Notes under the pieces: generated by a model
Seen by the model: only the letters and a program-made list of their open reading frames with translations
What the model was told of the DNA's origin: nothing
Database searches by the model: none
Assembly (NCBI RefSeq): GCF_028462125.1
Contig: NZ_CP115468.1
Location: forward strand, 2,385,097-2,449,096
Length of the DNA: 64,000 nt
Source: Leptospira sp. GIMC2001
GTDB taxonomy: Bacteria; Spirochaetota; Leptospiria; Leptospirales; Leptospiraceae
Reading direction: 5' to 3'
In this document: piece by piece, positions 55,895 to 64,000 of the stretch
Numbering within the stretch: position 1 is the first letter of the stretch
Layout: every line of letters starts with the position of its first letter
Program-made: the position numbers and the translations under genes

Positions 55895-57234
55895 TCTGCG
55901 GAAACCTTTACCTTATCTGATTGGTTGTCTTGTGGACCGATGTTGCCGATGGCAGCTTTGTATTGATCGATCGCATTGTAATATAAATAAATCAATTCAT
56001 AATATGTTCTAAGGACGTTTAGGAAGTTTCTTTCTGCTTCAAGAAAGGTTACCAGATTGGATGCTCCTCGAATGTAAGCAAGTCTTGATTTTTCTTGCAC
56101 TTCGCGGTTTTTATTGAGAAGATCGATTTTTCTGTAATCTAACAATTGCTCTTCGCGAACAAGCAATTCCCTTTTGGTTGCAAAAATTTCTGAATTGATT
56201 TCTACTTTTTTGGATTCCAGATTGAGGGTTGCACCTTTAGCTATTTCTTCCGCTTTGTATATCTCACCTTGCTTTCTATCAAATACGGGCAAAGGAATAG
56301 ATGCATAAACTCCAGAATAATTTTCCTGACCCTTATTCATGAGCTCACCACCAATGGTTAATGTTGGGAATGCTTCTCTTTTTTTGAGTTCAACGTTCTG
56401 TCTTTCTCGACTTTCTTGGTATTGTAGCGCTAAATAGTCCGGTCTTTTTTCTGGATCAAAACTATCCAATTGAACTTTCAATTCGGAAGTGGATTTAAAT
56501 TCTAATTTGCCAACGAAATTGAGAACGGCTTGAGGGTTTCGAATTCCGATTAAAATTCTCAGATCCTTACCTATCCTTGCACGTTCTATTCGAGTATTCT
56601 TATATTCTCTTTCTAATTGTATCCGCTCTAGTTCAATTCTTTCATATTCAAGCCAAGAGATATCACCTTTTTCTGCACGGAATTTGGTCAGTTCGAGTAA
56701 ATCTTTGTAATTCTCCAAAAATTCAGCTTGGAATTTCACAAGTTCCGTAAGATATAAATAGGACCAATAATTCTGTCTTAACCTAAGTCGAAACAATCGA
56801 TCAAAGTCAGAAAATTTGGCAAGAGATACTTGAAAATCTTGGAGTGCGACTTTTTTCCTCTGAGGAATAACCCCATTCAAGTCAACTGGCTGCTGCAAAG
56901 TCATATATGTCTCAGATAGTCCAGGTCCTGAATTCCTCGACGCTCCAATGAATTGTCTCTGAAGTCCGACGATCGGATTATAATAGAGCGAAGCTGTGAT
57001 CGTATCACCACGAGCTGCTCCAATATTTGTTTTTTCTTGAAGGTAGAGAGGATTGCTTTTGGTAGCAAGCTCCTCTATTTCTTCAAGACTCAGCTTTGCT
57101 ATTTTTTCTTCTGCTCCTACTCCATCCAAGCTAAGAAGTTTGCTATCCTCAGCGAAAATCTTATAATTGGAAAATTGTATTATCCAGAAGAATATTAGAA
57201 TATAGAAATTTGTTTTACTTAAAATGGTTGTCAT
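55891..57234 (-). CDS. TolC-family outer-membrane efflux channel
   Basis: A 447-residue OMF protein with a signal peptide (about 9-28, ending FAED). The coiled-coil barrel repeats include SNPLYLQEKTNIGAARGD and LELTKFRAEKGDISWLEYE, and the duplicated half has LAYIRGASNLVTFLEAERNFLNVL. It forms the outer-membrane exit of the heavy-metal pump. Its start overlaps the pyrophosphatase gene by 20 nt. Confidence 0.9.
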   Translation of the reverse strand: MTTILSKTNFYILIFFWIIQFSNYKIFAEDSKLLSLDGVGAEEKIAKLSLEEIEELATKSNPLYLQEKTNIGAARGDTITASLYYNPIVGLQRQFIGASRNSGPGLSETYMTLQQPVDLNGVIPQRKKVALQDFQVSLAKFSDFDRLFRLRLRQNYWSYLYLTELVKFQAEFLENYKDLLELTKFRAEKGDISWLEYERIELERIQLEREYKNTRIERARIGKDLRILIGIRNPQAVLNFVGKLEFKSTSELKVQLDSFDPEKRPDYLALQYQESRERQNVELKKREAFPTLTIGGELMNKGQENYSGVYASIPLPVFDRKQGEIYKAEEIAKGATLNLESKKVEINSEIFATKRELLVREEQLLDYRKIDLLNKNREVQEKSRLAYIRGASNLVTFLEAERNFLNVLRTYYELIYLYYNAIDQYKAAIGNIGPQDNQSDKVKVSAE

Positions 57235-57832
57235 AGTCTCTCATTGCAGCACCGATCACAATGAGAGCTTCTGCGCGGTCATACACTTCAGGTATTTCTA
57301 CGGGGGGATTCTCATTGATAACGGGTATTGCTTTGTAAGTTAAAAAGTAATGCCTTAGTTTATTCACTAAAGTCTGTGGTAGATCTTTTAGATCACGAAT
57401 TGGTGCAAAAACTGGATCATCTTTCAATATCGCAATGATCTTATCGTCAGCTTCGTTCTTGTCGATCATGCGTAGTCCACCAATGGGAATTGCGGTCAAA
57501 ATAATATTTCCATGATTGATAGGATTGGAACTTAGAACACAAATATCCAATGGGTCCATATCTCCCACAATTCCAGTTCGACCCAAACGATCCATACAGC
57601 GTTTAGCAGATTCTTCCGCACAATATGTACGAGGAATAAAACCATAAAGTGAAGGAGAGTGGTTTGAATATTTCTGAGGTCTATCTACTCGAATATAACC
57701 TGATTCTTTATCAACTTCATACTTCATTGTGTCAATTGGAGTCATTTCAATGAATACGTCCATTTCCTCTGGCGCTTTCGGACCTGGATCAATTCCATGC
57801 CATGGGTGGGATACGTGTAAATTTTTGCTCAT
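57215..57832 (-). CDS. ppa: Inorganic pyrophosphatase, family I
   Basis: A 205-residue cytosolic enzyme that hydrolyses PPi to phosphate. [11 protein letters not shown] holds the catalytic Asp triad, with YVEVDKESG-like [14 protein letters not shown] before it and IPVINENPP after. It lies inside the RND operon: its start overlaps the pump gene by 4 nt and its end overlaps the channel gene by 20 nt. That position is unusual; ppa is normally unlinked to efflux genes. Length is slightly above the bacterial minimum. Confidence 0.95.
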   Translation of the reverse strand: MSKNLHVSHPWHGIDPGPKAPEEMDVFIEMTPIDTMKYEVDKESGYIRVDRPQKYSNHSPSLYGFIPRTYCAEESAKRCMDRLGRTGIVGDMDPLDICVLSSNPINHGNIILTAIPIGGLRMIDKNEADDKIIAILKDDPVFAPIRDLKDLPQTLVNKLRHYFLTYKAIPVINENPPVEIPEVYDRAEALIVIGAAMRDYDNHFK

Positions 57833-60800
57833 TTTTTCTTCCTTTTCTTAGTTGTTGGATTTGGTTCATCCTCTACAGGTTCAACGAAACTTTCCAGCGA
57901 AGTTTGTGAAAATCCCTTCTCAACTAAGAATTTATCTTCTAGTTCTTGCTTTTTTCTCTCTTTGGATTGCTCCAAATCAAAAGCCGCAGAAACCAAAAAT
58001 TGGAAAATTAAAGGCAGGAGCAATAAGGCTAGAATTGTTGCAAACAAAACTCCACCAATTACAACCGAAGCTAGAGGTTTTTGCACTTCAGCTCCAGCGC
58101 TAGTAGCAATTGCCATCGGTAAAAATCCGATGATTGCAACAAGAACTGTCGTTATAACTGCGCGCAAACTTCCAATCGCAGACATACGAACTGCCTTTGC
58201 GATATCTTTTGTCTTCTCTAATGTAAGCTTAAGTTGGGATGCAAAAACTACTCCATTGAGAACCGAAATTCCGGCAGCAGCGATAAATCCAACACCCGCT
58301 GGAATACTGAACGGCAATCCTCGCAAAACGAGAGATAGAACTCCGCCGGCTGCAGAGAAAGGAACGAGAATAAAAACTCCCATAGCATAGTAGATATTTC
58401 CAAATGCTATAAATAACATTCCAAAAATAATCATCAAGGCAACTGGAACCACTATGGATAACCTTTGTTTGGCTCTTGTGAAGTTTTCGAACTGACCACC
58501 CCAATCTACAGAGTATCCCTCGGCAAGACTTGCTTGAATTGGTTCAGTTGCTTCAATCGACTCGTTTACAAATCCTATCATATCTCGACCTCGAACGTTT
58601 GTCTCAACAAGAATCCTTCTTTTCAAATTCTCATGATAGAGGGCTGAAGGTCCTTCTGTAAGTTCAATTTTTGCAACTTGTCCAAGTGGAACAGTTTTAC
58701 CTTGGCTTGTCATAACTGGAACATTTTCTAAGACTTCCATATCACTGACATTTGCATCCAATCTGATGATAAGATCGAAACGCTTATAGCCTTCATACAC
58801 CTTACCGACATTATATCCTACTCGCAATGTTTCGACGGTTGTTAGAATTTCCTCTGAAGAAACACCATACCTTGCCATTTTTGCTCGATCTGCTTTGATT
58901 TCAAGTAATGGCAAACCTAACAAACGTTGAACGCGAACATCAGCTGCACCTTCCACTCCCTTGAGAGTCTTTGCGTAGTTTTCGGCAATTTTTTTGAGTT
59001 CGTTGAGATCGTCCCCATAGATTTTGATAACAATATCTGCTTTGGATCCCGAGAGTAATGCGTTCACTTTGTTCTCTATTGGTTGCGAAATGGAAAAATA
59101 AGTTGATGGAACATTAGAAACCATTTTATCAATTATGATTGACATGAGTTCTTCACGATCATCAGTTGAAGTCCATTCTTTACGTGGCTTAAGCTTAACC
59201 ATAATTGTTCCTTCCTCGGTACCAATTGGCTCCGATGCAGAATCTCCACGTCCCATTCTCGCGGTCGCCAAAGTAATCTCAGGAATTTCTAGCAGATATT
59301 TTTCCAGTTCAGAATTGAGCATTTTAGAATGGGAAAGTGCAGTAGAAGGTAAGCGTTTTAAGTCGATCTCGAGCTCTCCCTCATCAATCTTTGGCAGAAA
59401 TTCTGATCCTAAAGTAGAACCGAGTCCCAGACAGAAAATGGTAACCAAAACTCCACCAAGCAAAGCTTTGTTTCTCATTCCCATCATTCGATCCAACAGT
59501 CCATCATAGAAATGGTTGAGCTTCTCCCAATACGCTGGTTCTTTGAAGTTTGGTTCTTTATAAATAAAGCTTAAAAGTGCTGGAAAAGTAGTTAGCGAAT
59601 ACAATAGAGCAGCACCTAATGCCAATGCTACGGTAATAGCCATTGGACGAAACATCCTTCCCTCAGTTCCTTCTAGCGTCATTAGAGGAAGATAGACCAA
59701 TAAGATAATTGCGACCGCGAAAGTTGATGCGCGTGCAACTTTTTGACAAGATCTTAAAATTATATCTTCTGTGAGAAGGTTTAAATCTTGTTTGGTTTTC
59801 TGAAGATCAAGAGCTGTTCTCTGCAATATAAAACCATGCAGAACCGATTCAAGCATTACAATGGACCCATCAACCAATAGTCCAAAGTCTAACGCTCCCA
59901 AGCTCATCAAATTACCCACAACACCAAAAATATTCATAAATATTGTTGCAGTGAGCATGGACATAGGAATTGCAAATGCTACTGCAAAAGCACCCTTAAG
60001 ACTTCCTAATGTAAAAATGAGAATAATCAAAACAAGGACAGCCGCTTCTACGAGGTTTGTAAAAACCGTAGTCAAAGTCCGAGAAATAAATTCACTTCGA
60101 TCATAGAAAGATTGAATTACCATTCCTTCAGGAAGTTTTGCTCGGATTTCTTCAACTTTTTGTTTAACAGAATCCACAACCACTAGAGAGTTCTCACCCA
60201 TTAGCATCATGGCTGTTAGTGCAACAACTTCACCTTTTCCATTCTGGGTTGCCACACCAAATTTTAGTGCAGAACCTTCTTCGACTGTTGCAATCTGGCC
60301 AAGAAGAATCGGAATTCCATCCGACGATGTTCGAACAGCAACGCTTCGAATTTCTTCAATGTTCTTGAATTGACTCTCGCCTCGAATAACGATCTGTTCT
60401 TCGCCCTTCGAAATATAACCCCCGCCCACGTTCATATTTGCGGACTCAAGTGCCTCGCCAATATGACTTAGAGTGAGATTCAGAGTTTGCAATCTTCTTG
60501 GATCAATTTTTATTTGAAATTGCTTTTCGTCTCCGCCTTGAACGTTTACATCGATGATTCCTTTAACAGATCTAAGCTGTCTTGCCACTTCCCATTTTAG
60601 ATAGGTCTTTAGTTCTGCATTTGTATGCTTCTCGGAAGACAAAGTAAATTCGTAGATATCTCCTAGACCAGTTGAGATTGGTGAAAGCTCTGGCTTTCCA
60701 TATCCTTTTGGAATGAGTTCTTCTGCTTGCTTAAGACGTTCATTTACCAATTGTCTGGCAAAATAAATATCTGTTCCATCTTCAAAAATAATTGTTACTG

Positions 60801-61074
60801 CCGAGACTCCCGTTCTAGAAATTGAACGAATTTCTCTTACTTTTGGCATACCATTGAATTCCAATTCAATTGGATATGTTATGAACTGCTCAACCTCTAG
60901 AGGCGATAAGCCAGGCGACGCAGTAACTGCCGATACCTGCACATTCGTGATATCTGGCACAGCATCAATGGAAAGTTTCGTTGCGTTAAATAATCCAACC
61001 AAGAATAAAATTGCAGTTCCGAGCAAAACAGCAATTCTGTTCTTCATGGAAAATTGAATGATTCCTTCTATCAT
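57829..61074 (-). CDS. Heavy-metal RND efflux pump (CzcA/CusA type)
   Basis: A 1081-residue inner-membrane proton/metal antiporter. The first segments include [13 protein letters not shown] [14 protein letters not shown] and [13 protein letters not shown], the HME-family opening. In membrane helix 4, Asp396, Asp402 and Glu409 in [14 protein letters not shown] match the acidic residues used by CzcA for proton transport and cation specificity, which suggests a divalent metal such as zinc, cobalt or cadmium. The C-terminus is Lys-rich. The downstream genes encode pyrophosphatase, the OMF and the adaptor. The channel/pump pairing follows family knowledge; substrate is inferred. Confidence 0.95.
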   Translation of the reverse strand: MIEGIIQFSMKNRIAVLLGTAILFLVGLFNATKLSIDAVPDITNVQVSAVTASPGLSPLEVEQFITYPIELEFNGMPKVREIRSISRTGVSAVTIIFEDGTDIYFARQLVNERLKQAEELIPKGYGKPELSPISTGLGDIYEFTLSSEKHTNAELKTYLKWEVARQLRSVKGIIDVNVQGGDEKQFQIKIDPRRLQTLNLTLSHIGEALESANMNVGGGYISKGEEQIVIRGESQFKNIEEIRSVAVRTSSDGIPILLGQIATVEEGSALKFGVATQNGKGEVVALTAMMLMGENSLVVVDSVKQKVEEIRAKLPEGMVIQSFYDRSEFISRTLTTVFTNLVEAAVLVLIILIFTLGSLKGAFAVAFAIPMSMLTATIFMNIFGVVGNLMSLGALDFGLLVDGSIVMLESVLHGFILQRTALDLQKTKQDLNLLTEDIILRSCQKVARASTFAVAIILLVYLPLMTLEGTEGRMFRPMAITVALALGAALLYSLTTFPALLSFIYKEPNFKEPAYWEKLNHFYDGLLDRMMGMRNKALLGGVLVTIFCLGLGSTLGSEFLPKIDEGELEIDLKRLPSTALSHSKMLNSELEKYLLEIPEITLATARMGRGDSASEPIGTEEGTIMVKLKPRKEWTSTDDREELMSIIIDKMVSNVPSTYFSISQPIENKVNALLSGSKADIVIKIYGDDLNELKKIAENYAKTLKGVEGAADVRVQRLLGLPLLEIKADRAKMARYGVSSEEILTTVETLRVGYNVGKVYEGYKRFDLIIRLDANVSDMEVLENVPVMTSQGKTVPLGQVAKIELTEGPSALYHENLKRRILVETNVRGRDMIGFVNESIEATEPIQASLAEGYSVDWGGQFENFTRAKQRLSIVVPVALMIIFGMLFIAFGNIYYAMGVFILVPFSAAGGVLSLVLRGLPFSIPAGVGFIAAAGISVLNGVVFASQLKLTLEKTKDIAKAVRMSAIGSLRAVITTVLVAIIGFLPMAIATSAGAEVQKPLASVVIGGVLFATILALLLLPLIFQFLVSAAFDLEQSKERKKQELEDKFLVEKGFSQTSLESFVEPVEDEPNPTTKKRKKK

Positions 61075-61161
61075 AATAATTCCGAAAAATCGGCTCTTCC
61101 TAATTTTTTATTTTTTTTTCGATATTTCTCGTTTCCAAGAACTTTCGGGAAATACAAAAAT

Positions 61162-61180
61162 AAGCATTCATACAATGCTT
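61162..61180 (-). terminator. Weak hairpin between small protein and RND genes
   Basis: AAGCATT (61162-61168)/AATGCTT (61174-61180) with a 5-nt loop. On the minus strand a T-rich stretch ATTTTTG follows. It could be a partial terminator or attenuator ahead of the pump operon. Confidence 0.4.
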
Positions 61181-61187
61181 TGGTTGA

Positions 61188-61499
61188 TTAAGTTATTTGA
61201 ATGGGAGGCGGGAGGTTGAGCAGGTTGTATTCGTTCAGAAAGAAAGATATCAATTCATACGAGTTCTGACGAATGATTTTTATGTAATAAAAGCTTCTTT
61301 CGGTAACGGAAAATTGCTCCAATTTACAAAAGTAATCAGTCGTCTTTTTTAATGGAATGAATTGGAAAATAGATATTTCCACTTCTTCCATGCTAATCTC
61401 GTCTTGGTAATCTTCGAAAGCACTGAAGACAGTCCAGTCAGCCCATTGAAAATTAAGCAACAATACAGAAAATATTACTATAAAAGAACGAAAAAACAT
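61188..61499 (-). CDS. Small secreted protein upstream of the RND operon
   Basis: A 103-residue protein with an N-terminal signal-like stretch (about 4-20) and no cytoplasmic features. The mature part contains an acidic segment (DYQDEISMEEVE) and many aromatic residues. It is not recognised as any family. It lies 113 bp before the pump gene in the same direction, where small periplasmic proteins often accompany heavy-metal RND operons (for example CzcI); no similarity was seen. Confidence 0.5.
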   Translation of the reverse strand: MFFRSFIVIFSVLLLNFQWADWTVFSAFEDYQDEISMEEVEISIFQFIPLKKTTDYFCKLEQFSVTERSFYYIKIIRQNSYELISFFLNEYNLLNLPPPIQIT

Positions 61500-61615
61500 T
61501 GTCTATAGCTATGTTTTAGCAATAAGCGTACCTGAGAAGTATTTTTTTTGATAAATAACTTAAACAAGATCTTGCAAAGAGAATGACATAAAAGAGATTA
61601 TCAATAGAGGTTAAA

Positions 61616-61936
61616 ATGAGAGAAGATTCCATTGATACAGTTATAGGTGAAGATATTTCATTTCGCGGAAGTTTAGTTTATTCCAATACTTTAAAAATTA
61701 ACGGTAATTTTAAAGGCACCATTCAATCATCAGGAACCCTTATTATTGGCTCTTCTGGTGATGTTGAAGCCGATCTTGATGTTGGCACTTTGGTTGTCGA
61801 AGGCAAACTCAAAGGCAATGTGGATGCAAAAGATAAAATTGAATTGAAGAAACCTTCTGAGTTGATTGGAGATATTAAAAGTCCAATGCTTGAAGTTGAG
61901 AATGGATCAAGGTTCCTTGGCAATTGCAGTATGTAA
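61616..61936 (+). CDS. Bactofilin
   Basis: A 106-residue bactofilin (DUF583) that forms beta-helical polymers used in cell shape and envelope placement. SFRGSLVYSNTLKINGNFKGTI, then repeated SSGTLIIGSSGDVEADLDVGTLVVEGKLKGNVDAKDKIEL, show the six-residue beta-helix rungs typical of the family. SD GAGG lies about five bases before ATG 61616. Its end overlaps recJ by 13 nt. Confidence 0.93.
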   Translation: MREDSIDTVIGEDISFRGSLVYSNTLKINGNFKGTIQSSGTLIIGSSGDVEADLDVGTLVVEGKLKGNVDAKDKIELKKPSELIGDIKSPMLEVENGSRFLGNCSM

Positions 61937-63867
61937 TCAATGACGGTAAGGTTGAACCAAGTAAGCATGGAGCAAGCTTGGTTGAACTTCAATCTTCTGG
62001 AGGTCTATATCCTTCACTTCTAAATGAAAGGGTAGTTTCTCTATCAAATGAAGAGTCGTTACCCTTTTTGCTTAATTTATCAACAGATCTCCAACCTATT
62101 TTTTTTCATTCCCCTTTTCTTCTGCCAGACATTGAGCAAGCAATAGATCACCTGCTCGAATGCCTAGAAACAAGAAAGACAATTCTGCTTTATTCGGATA
62201 AAGATTCGGATGGTGTAAGCTCTATTTCAATTCTACAGAATTTCTTGACTGAATTCTTCCCTAACTCAGATATTCAAGGCACCACATCATCGCATAACGA
62301 AGCTTATGGATTGTGCAAGCAAGCGCTTTCCAAAATTCGTAAAGTAAAACCGCATTTATTGATTACTTTAGATTTTGGCACATCCAATATTGAAGAAATT
62401 TCTGAACTCAACCAGGAAGGTATTGCAACGATCGTTCTCGATCATCATGAAATCCCCAAATCCATTCCCCCTGGATTCCTGATCAATCCCAAGCGAGAAG
62501 ATTCCAAGTATCCGGATAAAAAAATCTGTACTGCCTTCCTTGCACTAAAATTATGCCAAGCTATACTTTTTCGAAAATCATCTGAGTTCAATCGTATTTA
62601 TAGAATACGAAAAGATCTATTTGATTCAGAATATTATGTAAATGGAATCAAGATATCATTGTCTGAAGTTACCGAGAATTCTGCATTATCCGAAAATTCT
62701 ACTATTGATGTGGAATTATCAGAACTTCCTGGAACAAATGATAATTCGACTGCAAGTAGGATCTTCTTTAGACAACTTGAAAGTATACCCAATATGATTC
62801 CAGCGATTCGCAAAATGTCAAGTCTTGCAGGTATTGGAACCATTACAGATATGATGCCTTTAATTGGTGAGAACCGAGCATTAGTTAGATATTCTTGTGA
62901 TGCATTGAGTAATATTAAAAATGGAATAGAAACAAGCTATCCTGGCCTGAGTGCATTATTGTCAAAGCTACCAGGCAATCCAACAAGAATCACTTCCAAA
63001 GACTTGGGATGGGGAATTGGTCCAGTCCTTAACGCAGCTGGTAGAATGGGTCGAACAGATATCGCCTATTCACTGCTAATTGCAAACGATAAAGCAATCG
63101 CTGAACAAAAATCTGATCTTCTTCTTAAAACCAACGATGAGAGAAAAGAACGAACAAAAAGAAACTTACATCGTGTTGAAAAATATTTCCAAAGAAATCC
63201 AGAGAGAACATTCCATCCAATTATATTTTGTTATGAGCCTGATATGGAACCTGGAGTATCAGGAATAGTTGCGACAAGATTAGTGGAGACCTATTCTAGA
63301 CCGGCTGTTTTCATAACCCCAGACCATGGTCAAGCGCGCGGAAGTATTCGTTCAAATGGTACGGAAAATGTATTGGGTTTACTTGAACGAGTCAGTGATC
63401 TATTGGATCAGTTTGGAGGGCATCCAGAAGCTGGAGGATTTGCTATCGAAATATCTAAGATCCCTGAACTAGAAAAGAAAATGTATGATGCAAGCATTGA
63501 TTGGCTTGAGAATAAACCAAGTAAGCAAAAATTTATAAAAAGTGATGTCAGACTTAATCCCGAAGAAATTTCTCCGAAAATAATTCGAGAATTGGAATTC
63601 TTGGAACCTACAGGCCAAGGCAATCAGCCAATTTGCCTATCTATGGAAAATATAAAACCGTTAAATTTCAATTTCTTAGGAAATGGAAAACATGCAAAAT
63701 TTCGGGTGATGGGATGTGGTTCAACAAAATTTCTTATCTGGAACGAAGGTGAGAGGCTATCGAAATATCTATCTCTCAATCCTTCAATTTCTATATGGGG
63801 AAGTTTAGAAGAGAACTTCTTCAATGGCAAGACTACTCTTCAGTTCGTAGTCAGCCATTTTGAATGA
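61924..63867 (+). CDS. recJ: Single-stranded-DNA-specific exonuclease RecJ
   Basis: A 647-residue DHH-family nuclease. Motif I is DKDSDG at 92-97, motif II has Asp150 (TLDFGTS), motif III is DHHE at 173-176, and NAAGRMGRTDIAY and GGHPEAGGF complete the family signature. It acts 5'-3' on single-stranded DNA in recombination and repair. An insertion (about 234-280) rich in Asn, Ser and Glu is extra. The open frame begins at TTG 61924, overlapping bactofilin; a TTG at 61978 with GGAG before it is an alternative start. Confidence 0.95.
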   Translation: MQYVINDGKVEPSKHGASLVELQSSGGLYPSLLNERVVSLSNEESLPFLLNLSTDLQPIFFHSPFLLPDIEQAIDHLLECLETRKTILLYSDKDSDGVSSISILQNFLTEFFPNSDIQGTTSSHNEAYGLCKQALSKIRKVKPHLLITLDFGTSNIEEISELNQEGIATIVLDHHEIPKSIPPGFLINPKREDSKYPDKKICTAFLALKLCQAILFRKSSEFNRIYRIRKDLFDSEYYVNGIKISLSEVTENSALSENSTIDVELSELPGTNDNSTASRIFFRQLESIPNMIPAIRKMSSLAGIGTITDMMPLIGENRALVRYSCDALSNIKNGIETSYPGLSALLSKLPGNPTRITSKDLGWGIGPVLNAAGRMGRTDIAYSLLIANDKAIAEQKSDLLLKTNDERKERTKRNLHRVEKYFQRNPERTFHPIIFCYEPDMEPGVSGIVATRLVETYSRPAVFITPDHGQARGSIRSNGTENVLGLLERVSDLLDQFGGHPEAGGFAIEISKIPELEKKMYDASIDWLENKPSKQKFIKSDVRLNPEEISPKIIRELEFLEPTGQGNQPICLSMENIKPLNFNFLGNGKHAKFRVMGCGSTKFLIWNEGERLSKYLSLNPSISIWGSLEENFFNGKTTLQFVVSHFE

Positions 63868-63871
63868 AAAA

Positions 63872-64000
63872 TTAGTTAGAAGAAATCAAATCCTTCTCAT
63901 TAACATACACAGGTGCCCAACCTGAGTTATCTAGAAAATACCGAACTGCTTTAATTCTAAGTTTAGAATCCAATTCGAACCAATGATTTGTATTTTTGGG
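63872..64000 (-). CDS. C-terminal end of an unidentified gene (partial)
   Basis: On the minus strand 42 codons run from the window edge to TAA at 63874-63872. They read with [18 protein letters not shown] and end in [14 protein letters not shown]. This clean open frame converges on recJ with only 4 bp between stops. The family is unknown because most of the gene is outside the window. Confidence 0.6.
   Translation of the reverse strand, partial: PKNTNHWFELDSKLRIKAVRYFLDNSGWAPVYVNEKDLISSN

Noticed and set aside
1..64000. CRISPR arrays, insertion sequences, prophage or integrative element
   Set aside because: No regular direct repeats with spacers, no transposase or integrase, and no terminal repeats were seen.

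Overview
The window looks like chromosome of a spirochete of the genus Leptospira (species not determined). The evidence is the family content. There are three short spirochete-type FlaB flagellins without a variable central domain, and a FlaA filament-sheath homologue. There is a large lipoprotein whose C-terminal domain resembles DUF1554, a family known mainly from Leptospira, plus many lipoproteins and TPR proteins. Base composition is moderately AT-rich, with no phage module, insertion sequence, CRISPR array or rRNA operon. One tRNA gene, tRNA-Leu(CAA), is present.

Layout. 0-2 kb: the start of a cobalamin adenosyltransferase (cut by the left edge), a divergent flaB paralogue and an OmpA-like lipoprotein. 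2-6 kb (minus): a ParA-like ATPase, an alkyl-DHAP-synthase-like flavoprotein and an alpha/beta hydrolase with overlapping ends, then YbaB. 6-10 kb (plus): a lone YopX-domain protein, a secreted TPR protein and an acyl-CoA synthetase. 10-16.7 kb (minus): an extended macromolecular-synthesis operon, rpsU-yqeY-dnaG-rpoD-tyrS-polysaccharide deacetylase. 16.7-24 kb: a protein with a degenerate GGDEF-like domain, fbp, the 940-residue lipoprotein, a second OmpA-like protein and a secreted protein. 24-29.4 kb: proC-yggS-coiled-coil protein, flaA and two flaB genes. 29.7-37.4 kb: a PAS histidine kinase, poly(A)-polymerase-like protein, M23 peptidase, lgt, an enoyl-CoA hydratase-like protein and a TPR protein. 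37.5-45 kb (minus): an ArnT-like glycosyltransferase, a Cys-rich lipoprotein, rlmN, sufB, a peroxiredoxin and a 745-residue low-complexity protein. 45-54.7 kb: a thioesterase-like protein, tRNA-Leu, an SDR protein, a FliG-like protein, glpK, an MBL hydrolase, a STAS protein, pssA-tsaD-ctp-lipoprotein (chained 4-nt overlaps) and lexA. 54.7-61.5 kb (minus): a heavy-metal RND efflux operon with an inorganic pyrophosphatase embedded in it. 61.6-64 kb: bactofilin, recJ and the end of an unidentified gene.

How the parts relate. Motility recurs: three FlaBs, FlaA, a possible small motility protein and a probable FliG-like protein. All three flaB leaders carry a hairpin that presents GGA in its loop at or just upstream of the Shine-Dalgarno sequence. 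This suggests CsrA-type translational control, although no csrA is visible here. Envelope biogenesis is the second theme: lgt, lipoproteins, OmpA-like proteins, peptidoglycan enzymes, pssA and bactofilin.

The observations most worth following are the flaB leader hairpins, the divergent FliG-like protein, the pyrophosphatase coupled into the RND operon, the degenerate GGDEF protein, and several genes whose predicted promoter lies so close to the start codon that their mRNAs may be leaderless.
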